Below the pieces are notes generated by a model, which made no database searches, was not told where the DNA came from, and saw nothing but the letters and a program-made list of their open reading frames with translations. A program made the position numbers and the translations under genes. Shown one piece after another: positions 11,701 through 19,809 of a stretch of DNA of 64,000 bases. Each line of letters opens with the position of its first letter. Within the stretch, counting starts at the first letter, position 1. Source of the DNA: Deroplatys truncata (lineage: Eukaryota; Arthropoda; Insecta; Mantodea; Mantidae); the NCBI GenBank assembly GCA_030765065.1, contig CM060985.1, positions 4,402,001-4,466,000 on the forward strand, read 5' to 3'.

Positions 11701-13317
11701 ACACTCTAGGTGTCCTGGAGGGCCATGTGAGGTTTTCCAAAAAGATACTCACCTCTGATAAACTTCCTGTCAGACCTGATTGCAGTCTGGGTGTCCTGGA
11801 GAGGCAGGTGAGCTTATCCCAATAGATACTCACCTCTGATAAACTTCCTGTCAAATTTGATTGCAGTCTGGGTGTCCTGGAGAGCCAGTTGAGCTTCTCT
11901 CAACAGATAATCACCTGTGACATACTTCCTGTCATACTTGATGACACCCTAGGTGTCCTGGAGAGCCAGATGAGCTTCTCCCAACAGATACTCACCTCTG
12001 ATAAACTTCCTGTCAGACGTGATGCCACTCTAGGCGTCCTGGAACTCCAGGCGAGGTTTCTCCAACAGATACTCACCTCTGATAAACTTCCTGTCATACT
12101 TGATGGCAGTCTGGGTGTCCTGGAGGGCCAGGTGAGGTTTCCACAACAGATACTCGCCTCTGGTAAACTTCCTGTCATACGTGATGGTAGTCTGGGTGTC
12201 CTGGAGAGCCAGGTGAGCTTCTCCCAACAGATACTCACCTCTGATAAACTTCCGGTCAGACGTGATGCCACTCTAGGTGTCCTGGAACTCCAGGCGAGGT
12301 TTCCCCAACAGATACTCACCTCTGTTAAACTTCCTGTCAGACCTGTTGGCACTCTATGTGTCCTGGAACACCAAGCGGGGTTTCCCCAATACTCACCTTT
12401 GATAAACTTCCTGTCAGACTTGATGGCACTCTAGGTGTCCTGGCACGCCAAGCGAGGTTTCCCCAACACTCACCTTTGATAAACTTCCTGTCAGACTTGA
12501 TGGCACTCTAGCTGTCCTGGAACGTCAGACGAGGTTCCCCAACAGATACTCACCTCTGATATAGTTCTTGTCAGACTTGAGGGCAGTCTCGGCGTCCTGG
12601 AGAGCCAGCTGAGGTTCCCCCAAGAGCAGATAACATCTACTTCTTGCCACCAGGGCGTTCTTGTCGTTAGGATTCAACTCCAAAGCCTGTAAACACAGAA
12701 ATAAGCTGTCACCATGTGCCACATAATAATCCTCATACTTGCTGACCCTGGTACCCTGACCACACCTTGTGGACGAAGTTGATGGCGATACCCACGTCGC
12801 CACTCCTCAACTCCCTGCTCCCTAGAGCCAACAATGTCCCTGGCTCTGCCTCCTCGGGAAGCTGAAGAGCTTTACTTCTGTCCTGGCGTCTCTTTATCTT
12901 GAGACTTTGCTTGATGTCGTGGGAGCCCATGGCCACGGCGGCGGCCCTATCCTTGTCTGTATACACCTCTTCCTCTCTGCGCTGAGACCTTCCCCGACGA
13001 CGGCCCTTCTTGCTGGTCTTGGCATGCAGCTTGAGTTCCCGGGTCAGCTGCGAGAAACTCGTCTTGCCCGGACTCTTGTCTTCCTCGGGAGTGCGTCTGT
13101 CCTCGTCATCCACGACCGCAGGTTTCTCTGGGGTGGTAGACCTCCTGCGGCGCGGCGGCTTCTCCTCTGCATCCTCCAGGTTGACCCTGAGGAAACTGTG
13201 CAGGACCTCTGTGTCCCTGGATATGTTTAACATGTGGTGTAGCTTGGGTTCCTCCATCTCCGACATGTCAACACTTCTCCCATATGATCGATAGCTGTTG
13301 CTATGGAAACTAAACAT
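2657..13317 (-). CDS. ODAD4: ODAD4/TTC25-like outer dynein arm docking complex protein (5 exons, spliced)
   Basis: Joined exons 13317-12766, 12686-12554, 4127-3975, 2996-2859 and 2790-2657 give 1110 nt, which is 369 residues plus a stop, with matching phases at all four junctions (0,1,1,1). All introns are GT-AG. Three TPRs are visible: residues ~162-193, ~194-228 and ~229-262. They are followed by a helix (FRLGVQKAQEAI, ~265-275), the family motif LLGELCVDKEYLEQLL (307-322) and EEFWRQQ (352-358). This order matches vertebrate TTC25. Family knowledge: ODAD4 is part of the docking complex that anchors outer dynein arms on axonemal doublets, and its loss in humans causes primary ciliary dyskinesia. 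Odd points: an N-terminal extension of about 160 residues before the first TPR; no C-terminal TPR domain (the human protein is about 670 residues); and a short linker between the third TPR and LLGEL. The true 3' end may lie outside the window. The start is the first ATG after upstream non-coding sequence, with A at -3. Confidence 0.85.
2791..2858 (-). other. ODAD4 intron 4 (68 nt) with two in-frame acceptors
   Basis: Two TTACAG acceptors lie 18 nt apart. The downstream one starts the exon at 2790, the upstream one at 2808. The upstream site would add six codons (reading LPLVTD-like) without changing frame. The downstream site gives a spacing between the DKEYLE and FWRQQ motifs closer to that of vertebrate TTC25, so I chose it. 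Confidence 0.6.
2859..2996 (-). CDS. ODAD4: ODAD4 exon 4: linker and LLGEL/DKEYLE motif
   Basis: The acceptor TTGTTACAG precedes AACGTAAG and the donor is CCCAG|GTATGT. The exon is 138 nt, phase 1 at both ends, residues 280-325. A basic, serine-rich linker (KKKVPSSSSKR) leads into LLGELCVDKEYLEQLL, a signature of the TTC25 family. The vertebrate linker is about 30 residues longer and carries a GDLSF-type motif. I could not find an exon for that piece in intron 3, so it is either lost, diverged or missed. Confidence 0.85.
2997..3974 (-). other. ODAD4 intron 3, with dispersed-repeat fragments
   Basis: This is a 978-nt AT-rich intron. Parts at about 3090-3260 and 3690-3790 resemble the dispersed repeat seen at 1710-2370 and 5390-6050. 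Shared features are a TTTTGATTAAAA-type core and an AGATCTCGTTAAAGCACAC-like stretch. No additional in-phase exon is convincing. Confidence 0.55.
3975..4127 (-). CDS. ODAD4: ODAD4 exon 3: TPR3
   Basis: The acceptor TGTTGCAG precedes CTATCTTCC and the donor is GGAA|GTGAGT. The exon is 153 nt, phase 1 at both ends, residues 229-279. It encodes the third TPR (QKAEALYHMGDFEHSLMYYH) and then RLRPEL and a helix containing FRLGVQKAQEAI. This is the most diagnostic match to the vertebrate TTC25 N-terminal TPR block. Confidence 0.9.
4914..5388 (-). pseudogene. Decayed or unidentified coding-like segment inside intron 2
   Basis: On the minus strand a frame is open from 5388 to a stop at 5098. It includes FLKSCRVIIDPECCVN and DVVYRWLSNRMQYATVLQ. 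Coding-like sequence then continues in the +1 frame (EQFHYLLGHINKTWLGDKH, RKELKAYLLQLRTCSCG) to a stop at 4914. Two abutting open frames with protein-like composition, in otherwise AT-rich DNA, suggest one ancestral frame broken by a single frameshift near 5105. I do not recognise the family. It could be a fragment of a mobile element, a retrocopy, or a nested or alternative exon. Confidence 0.3.
5390..6050 (+). repeat. Dispersed repeat, copy 3 (in ODAD4 intron 2)
   Basis: The copy carries TGTTAAACATTTGACTATC at 5869-5887 and aligns over most of its length with 1710-2370. One shared part is ATCTTCTAAGCATG versus ATCTTCCAAGCATG. It is more diverged in its middle. Confidence 0.6.
6503..12553 (-). 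repeat. 81-bp minisatellite derived from ODAD4 exon 2 end plus its 5' splice site (~75 copies)
   Basis: The landmark GATAAACTTCCTGTCAGA recurs every 81 bp, for example at 9021 and 9102. On the gene strand a unit reads from TATCTGTTGGG through a copy of exon 2 codons (PHLALQDTQTAIKSDRKFIR, compare PQLALQDAETALKSDKNYIR in the exon) to AGAG|GTGAG. Each unit therefore carries an exon 2 half-TPR plus a donor site. The unit is three bases shorter than the matching exon/intron stretch: one CTC codon is missing. The array abuts the real exon 2 directly. 81 is 27 codons, so frames stay open for hundreds of residues on both strands, but point and indel changes break them. A few units near 12360-12480 lack 9 nt. 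The array lies wholly in intron 2. Confidence 0.92.
9005..10540 (-). repeat. 729-bp higher-order duplication inside the 81-bp array
   Basis: A block of nine 81-bp units near 9110-9830 recurs 729 bp further on (9840-10560) with only a few differences. One is GTCGGACTTG versus GTCCGACTTG. Another is a 2-nt deletion (CGCCAGTCGAGG versus CGCCTCGAGG). The same odd variants, such as the 3-nt-shorter CAACAGAACTCACC unit and GGATTTGCAAACAG, occur in the same order in both blocks. Confidence 0.85.
12554..12686 (-). CDS. ODAD4: ODAD4 exon 2: TPR1 end and TPR2
   Basis: The acceptor TTTACAG lies directly before GCTTTGGAG. The exon encodes residues 185-228 plus one base and covers ALELNPNDKNALVARSR and the second half of TPR2 (LGEPQLALQDAETALKSD). 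It ends AGAG|GTGAGT, a near-perfect 5' splice site. The 3' part of this exon and its donor are the parent of the 81-bp tandem array that follows directly in the intron. If the donor is not used, the frame stops within about 10 codons, near 12525. Confidence 0.9.
12687..12765 (-). other. ODAD4 intron 1 (79 nt)
   Basis: A short intron from GTGTGG to TTTACAG. Removing it joins phase 0 to phase 0 inside TPR1, at INFVHK|ALELNPND, which restores a continuous TPR. Confidence 0.85.
12766..13317 (-). CDS. ODAD4: ODAD4 exon 1: start codon, charged N-terminal extension, first TPR
   Basis: This exon encodes residues 1-184 and ends in phase 0 at CACAAG|GTGTGG. Residues ~50-150 are strongly charged: an RRRR run, EEDK stretches, a KKGRRRGR cluster and many E/D residues. 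That part is probably disordered. The first TPR begins at about residue 162 (LLALGSRELRSGDVGIAI) and is completed by exon 2. A second ATG at residue 18 (MSEMEEPK) is a possible alternative start. The exon is clearly more GC-rich than the flanking DNA. Confidence 0.85.
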
Positions 13318-14679
13318 TTTCTATCGCTGCGTGCTTTCACTTGTTATGCGCATTTAACAAAATGTTAAATAAAATTGCAAGCGAGGGCGATAGTGAGTAT
13401 TTGTAGAATGTCATGTTTGTAAAAAAGAAATGAAATTTGTTTATATTTGAGAGCTACTTTCTAATGTTTTGTTCGATTTCTCTAATACTTTGTTAATTAT
13501 GATCATTTAAAGGCTTTGTCTTCAACTTGAGAACATATGCGGTCATTAACGCCTAAACAATGTGAAGAAACGCATTTGGCGAGGAAACCCCATTTAGGGC
13601 AACAATTTATAATTGGAACAGCGAATTCAAAGAGATCTTTTTTTTCTTTTCTTTCTTTCTTGGTGATGAATTTCGTGAAGGACGCCCAAGAACTGCTGTT
13701 ACTGATTAAAATATTGCCGCTGCTTGAAGAAGATCGACAGACATGTTTTGAATTTATTCGGGCAGGCATTGTTACGGGTTAAATTCAAAACATTTTACAT
13801 CAACAGCTAGACATGATTCCACGTAAACTGACTCCCCAGGGAGCACTTCAAATTTGGTTTGGATTTATTGTTATGATGTTGAAAACAAAAGACAATCGGC
13901 TCGATGGGTCTTTCTATTAAAGTTCGATGAACTCGCAGTGCTGTCAAGAAGATGGTTGCTTCTAAACCGGGTCACATTGCTAATATAGACACAGCGTTAC
14001 CGCAAACAGCCAAAAGGAAAAATAATGTTACATGAGACAAGGCATCGTCGCAAAACTAACAACTGAATGCACCATACAGCCCTCGCGATTTTTTTTTCTT
14101 TCCAAAACTTAAAGTTAAAATGCGTGGGAAATTATAGAAACCTGGTTCTTTAAGTGCCTCAGAATTTCATCGAATGCAGAAATGTACTCAAGTTGGGGGG
14201 GGGGCATGTTTTGAAAAATAATAAAATAATTTTTTTTAAATTAATCCTTGTTCGATTTTCTAAAAGCTTTAAGTGTTGCCTCGTATAGCATATTTTTCAA
14301 AATAATTGTAACAAAATTAACTTTCATGATCCGGTGTACCTAAGCCTCCCATATATAACTGCTCATACAAACTCATTCTTGTTAATGCACTTTGATTGTT
14401 GTACATATAAAACAATACAGAAGGCTAAAGCGATAGCCAGATTTTCTAAGCCGGATCACTATTTGATGCTTTGAAACTATTCTCTTTGCATGACCATGAG
14501 AAATACGGACTTGCCGTGGAAAAGAATCTGATGTGTTACATTCACGTGAGTTTCTCTACCCACCATCGCTTATTACTGGGTATACAAGCTATTATTCTTA
14601 TGCAACTTTATTTTCCTATCTACTTCATTTTAATCCAGATAAACCTTTACAGAAACAGCTACATTACGTTATAGAGAAC
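13318..14679. other. ODAD4 upstream flank and presumed promoter region
   Basis: This AT-rich flank precedes the ODAD4 start codon. I see no convincing TATA box at a useful distance and no CpG-rich block beyond exon 1 itself. Low-complexity tracts are a T/C run at 13636-13661 and ten G at 14195-14204. The plus-strand frame at 13537-13782 (81 residues) begins about 220 bp upstream of the ODAD4 ATG in divergent orientation. It has no recognisable domain and I do not call it a gene. Confidence 0.5.
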
Positions 14680-15045
14680 AGCGATAGTCAAATGTTTAAC
14701 AACTGGACGCTATATGCTGGTCTTAAAATTCCGTACTGTTTCCATGACATCGCGAGAAAACAACTGAAAATCGACAGAACTTGAAAAGAATGACTAAGTG
14801 CTGAACAATTCGAACCATTAATAACGGATATCTCGGAAATGTCTGATGCTACAAAACAATTGTTTGAAATAAATTGTGTGTTTTAAAGAGATATACATTT
14901 CTTGTGTAGTATGTTTCCGTCTATCACTTAACGTTTACCAGTTACATAACATTATACAAAATTCCTTCGAAATGAAGAGGTCTTCACAGGCTATTCCCAG
15001 AAAATTGAAATTATACATTTTATTTGTCATGTACATATTTTTAAT
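14680..15045 (-). repeat. Dispersed repeat, copy 4 (inverted)
   Basis: The reverse complement aligns with 1710-2370. It shares GATAGTCAAATGTTTAACA at 14683-14701 and CACAGGCTATTCCCAGAAAA at 14985-15004, along with long flanking similarity. It ends at the (ATGA)n tract. Confidence 0.65.
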
Positions 15046-15067
15046 ATGAATGAATGAATGAATGAAT
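15046..15067. repeat. (ATGA)n microsatellite
   Basis: About five tandem copies of ATGA, at the edge of dispersed-repeat copy 4. Its position suggests an element tail, which is inference. Confidence 0.8.
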
Positions 15068-15907
15068 TCCCCCTACTCGTTAACTAATCTAGACAAAACT
15101 TGTAAGACCTGACTAAAATTATTCGCTACCTTATAGTTTCCAAAATTATTTTCATCATGTTTTCCCTTCTGCACAATTTGACCCCTAGGAGTTAAAGTTG
15201 TAGACATTTTCAACCCTTGCAAAACGCAAACATACAAAGCTGCACTAGAATAAAACAATTTGAAACAGAACCATCAAGAACAAAACTGCCAGTAAATAAA
15301 ATACAGGAAAATATTCTGCCTCAAATTATGAGCGTTTTCACAAAATATTATTAAGTATATCAGAGATTTATTGTGCTTATCCTAAAAGACAAAGCGGAAT
15401 GTGAAATCCCATGTTATTCGCCGTAGCAAGCTACCTACAGATGGTGACATCTGGTGTAAAGCAGGAGGTTACAAGCACACGTAAGCTCGGTAAAATAGCG
15501 CTCTGCAATACCATCAGGGATCTCAAAACCTCAATGCGCAAAACAGAAACGTTTCACGCGACCCTCTCTACCCACTCCAACTGTATAAAAGTTAGCTAGT
15601 CTCGTAAAAATGTGACTGTTTACTGCAAACTAACTACAATAAATTATCTGATAGAAAGTATTCTTTTAAGCAGAACGTTTAAAAACAATTCCTAATCGTA
15701 AGAAACTTTCATGCCTTTAGAAATACCCATTCAATCGTTCAAAGAATACTACTTGAATTAGAAAACATTTAAATATAGTAAATAATTATTAGTAAAAATC
15801 TAATTTGAGAGAAAGGGTTATTTTTCTGTACCAGTTCTGAATGTCACGTTCCCAAAAATATACCACGTTATGTCCAACTAAATGTTCGAGCTCAACGTAA
15901 CACAGCG
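15068..15907. other. AT-rich spacer between dispersed repeat and satellite
   Basis: I see no gene. Short frames such as 15411-15599 (+) lack any recognisable feature. Confidence 0.5.
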
Positions 15908-18900
15908 TTGACCGGAAGCAGGGACAGCACCAAGGTTTCACATAATTGTAGCTGGAAGCAGGGACAGTACCTAGGTGTCACATATTGTAACTGGAAGCAG
16001 GGACGGCACCAAGGTCTCACATAATTGTAGCTGGAAGTAGGGAAAGTACCTAGGTCTCACATATTGTAACTGGAAGCAGGGACAGTACCAAGGTCTCACA
16101 ACTTGTAACTGGAAGCAGGGACAGCACCTAGGTCTCACATAATTGTAACTGGAAGTAGGGACAGCACCAAGGTCTCACATAATGGTAGCTGGAAGCAGGG
16201 ACAGTACCAAGGTCTCACAACTTGTAACTGGAATCAGGGAAAGCACCTAGGTCTCACATAATTGTAACTGGAAGCAGGGACAGCACCAAGGTCTGACATA
16301 TTGTAACTGGAAGCAGGGACAGCACCAAGGTCTGACATATTGTAACTGGAAGCAGGGACAGTAGCAAGGTGTCACAACTTGAAACTGGAAGCAGGGACAG
16401 AACCTAGGTCGCACATAATTACACCTGGAAGCAGAGACAGTACCAAGGTCTCACAACTTGTAACTGGAAGCAGGGACAGCACCTAGGTCTCACATAATTG
16501 TAGCTGGAAGCAGGGACAGTACCAAGGTCTCACATAATTGTAACTGGAAGCAGGGACAGCACCAAGGTCTCACATAATTGTAACTGGAAGCACGGACAGT
16601 ACCAAGGTTTCACATAATTGTAACTGGAAGCAGGGACAGCACCAAGGTATCACATACTTGTAACTGGAAGCAGGGACAGCACCAAGGTCTAACATAATTG
16701 TAGCTGGAAGCAGGGACAGCACCAAGGTCTCACATACTTGTAACTGGAAGCAGGGACAGCACCAAGGTCTCACAACTTGTAACTGGAAGCAGGGACAGCA
16801 CCAAGGTCTCACATATTGTACCTGGAAGCAGGGACAGCAACAAGGTCTCACATACTGTAACTGCAAGCAGGGACAGCACCAAGGTCTCACAACTTGTAAC
16901 TGGAAGTAGGGACAGCACCAAGGTCTCACATACTTGTAACTGGAAGTAGGGACAGCACCAAGGTCTCACAACTTGTAACTGGAAGCAGGGACAGCACCAA
17001 GGTCTCACATACTTGTAACTGGAAGCAGGGACAGCACCAAGGTCACACATACTTGTAGCTGGAAGCAGGGACAGTACCAAGGTCTCACATAATTGTAACT
17101 GGATGCAGGGACAGCACCTAGGTTTCACATACTTGTAACTGGAAGCAGGGACAGCACAAAGGTCTCACATAATTGTAGCTGGAAGCAGGGACAGCAGCAA
17201 GGTCTCACATACTTGTAACTGGAAGTAGGGACAGCACCAAGGTCTCACATACTTGTAACTGGAAGCAGGGACAGCACCAAGGTCTCACAACTTGTAACTG
17301 GAAGCAGCGACAGCACCAAGGTCTCACATATTGTCACTGGAAACAGGGACAAGCACAAAGGTCTCACAACTTATAACTGGAAGCAGGGACAGCACCAAGG
17401 TCTCACATATTGTAACTGGAAGCACAGACAGCACCAAGGTCTCACAACCTGTAACTGGAAGTAGGGACAGCACCAAGGTCTCACATATTGTAACTGGAAG
17501 CAGGGACAGCACCAAGGTCTCACAACTTGTAACTGGAAGCAGGGACAGCACCAAGGTCTCACATATTGTAACTGCAAGCAGGGACAGCACCAAGGTCTCA
17601 CAACTTGTAACTGGAAGTAGGGACAGCACCAAGGTCTCACATAGTTGTAACTGGAAGCAGGGAGAGCACCAAGGTCTCACATACTTGTAACTGGAAGCAG
17701 GGACAGCACCAAGGTCTCACAACTTGTAACTGGAAGCAGCGACAGTACCAAGGTCTCACAACTTGTAACTGGAAGCAGGGACAGCACCAAGGTCTCACAA
17801 CTTGTAACTGGAAGCAGGGACAGCACATAGGTCTCACATATTGTAACTGGAAATAAGGAGAGCACCAAGGTCTCACATACTTGTAACTGGAAGTAGGCAC
17901 AGCACCAAGGTCTCACATACTTGTAACTGGAAGCAGGGACAGCACCAAGGTCTCACAACTTGTAACTGGAAGCAGGGACAGAACCAAGGTCTCACAACTT
18001 GTAACTGGAAGCAGGGACAGCACCAAGGTCTCACAACTTGTAACTGGAAGCAGGGACAGCACCAAGGTCTCACATATTGTAACTGGAACTAAGGAGAGCA
18101 CCAAGGTCTCACATACTTGTAACTGGAAGTAGGCACAGCACCAAGGTCTCACATAATTGTAGCTGGAAGCAGGGACAGCACCGAGGTCTCACATACTTGT
18201 AACTGGAAGCAGGGACAGCACCAAGGTTTCACATACTTGTAACTGGAAGCAGGGACAGCACCAAGGTCTCACATAATTGTAACTGGAAGCAGGGACAGTA
18301 CCTAGGTCTCACAACTTGTAACTGGAACTAGGGACAGAACCAACGTCTCACATAATTGTAGCTGGAAGCAGGGACAGCACCAAGGTCTCACATACTTGTA
18401 ACTGGAAGCAGGGACAGTACCAAGGTCTCACATACTTGTAACTGGAAGCAGGGACAGCACCAAGCTCTCACATAATTGTAACTGGAAGAAGGGACAGCAC
18501 CAAGGTCTCACATACTTGTAACTGGAAGCAGGGACAGTACCAAGGTCTCACATACTTGTAACCGGAAGCAGGGACAGCACCAAGGTTTCACATAATTGTA
18601 ACTGGAAGCAGGGACAGCACCTAGGTTTCACATAACTGTAACTGGAAGCAGGAACAGCACCTAGGTCTCACATACTTGTAACTGGAAGCAGGGACAGCAC
18701 CAAGGTGTCACAACTTATAACTGGAAGCAGGGACAGCACCAAGGTCTCACATGCTTGTAACTGGAAGCAGGGACAGCACCAAGGTCTCACATATTGTAAC
18801 CGGAAGCAGGGACAGCACCAAGGTCTCACAACTTATAACTGGAAGCAGGGACAGCACCAAGGTCTCACATAATTGTAACAGGAAGCAGGGAGAGCACCAA

Positions 18901-19800
18901 GGTCTCACATAATTGTAACTGTAAGCAAGGACAGCACCAAGGTCTCACATAATTCTAACTGGAAGCAGGGACAGTACCAAGGGCTCACAACTTGTCACTG
19001 GAAGCAGGGACAGCACCAAGGTCTCACACAATTGTAACACGAAGCAGGGAGAGCACCAAGGTCTCACAACTTATAACTGGAAGCAGGGACAGTACCAAGG
19101 TCTCACATAATTGTAACTGGAAGCAGGGACAGTACCAAGGTCTCACATAATTGTAATTGGAAGCAGGGACAGCACCAAGGAATCACATAATTGTAACTGG
19201 AAGCAGGGACAGCACCTAGGTCTCACATAAATGTAACTGGAAGACGGGACAGTACCTAGGTCTCACATATTGTAACTGGAAGCAGGGAAAGTGCCAAGAT
19301 CTCACATACTTGTAACTGGAAGCAGGGACAGTACCAAGGTCTCACAACCCGTAATTGGAAGAAGGGAACCACCAAGGTCTCACATAATTGTAACTGAAAG
19401 CAGGGACAGCACCAAGGTTTCACATAATTGTAACTGGAAGCAGGGACACCACCAAGGTCTCACATATTTGTAATTGGAAGCAGGGACAACACCAAGGTCT
19501 CACATAATTGTAGCTGGAAGCAGGGACAGCACCAAGGTCCCACATATTTGTAACTGGAAGCAGGGACAGTACTAAGGTCTCACAACTTGTAACCGGAAGC
19601 AGGGACAGCACCAAGGTCTCACATAATTGTAGCTAAAGCAGGGACAGTACCACGGTCTCACATATTGTAACTGGAAGCAGGGACAGTACCAAGGTCTCAC
19701 AACTTGTAACTGGAAGCAGGGAAAGTACCAAGGTCTCACATATTGTAACTGGAACCAGGGACAGCACCAAGGTCTCACATACTTGTAACTGGAAGCAGGG
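15908..19800. repeat. Left flank of the satellite: irregular monomer order
   Basis: From 15.9 to about 18.8 kb the units show no long-period copy elsewhere in the window that I could see. It includes a run at 17331-17690 where nearly all units are 39 bp, giving an unbroken GSRDSTKVS-type 13-residue repeat. From about 18.8 to 19.8 kb the variant order matches 23.75-24.75 kb, an offset of 4,950 bp. This is therefore a partial, out-of-register copy of the higher-order repeat. Confidence 0.6.
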
Positions 19801-19809
19801 ACAGCACCA

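Larger units (their letters stand above)
4128..12553 (-). other. ODAD4 intron 2 (8.4 kb), holding the exon-derived array
   Basis: The intron is bounded by AGAG|GTGAGT at the exon 2 side and TGTTGCAG at the exon 3 side. From exon 2 it holds about 6 kb of 81-bp repeats (6503-12553), a dispersed-repeat copy (5390-6050), a decayed coding-like segment (4914-5388) and AT-rich filler. At 4390-4600 there is a weak reverse copy of the dispersed repeat. Bases 6051-6502 show nothing recognisable. Confidence 0.85.

Noticed and set aside
6469-12434. Long frames in the 81-bp array taken as a TPR-rich protein
   Set aside because: The unit holds only 27 codons, not a complete 34-residue TPR. It contains a splice donor and lies inside an intron of the true TPR gene.
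13503-13782. Divergent small gene next to the ODAD4 start
   Set aside because: Overlapping frames on both strands with a T/C tract inside, no recognisable domain and no splice evidence.
14471-14784. Two overlapping plus-strand frames
   Set aside because: Their 3' part lies in a dispersed-repeat copy, the frames overlap each other, and no family is recognisable.
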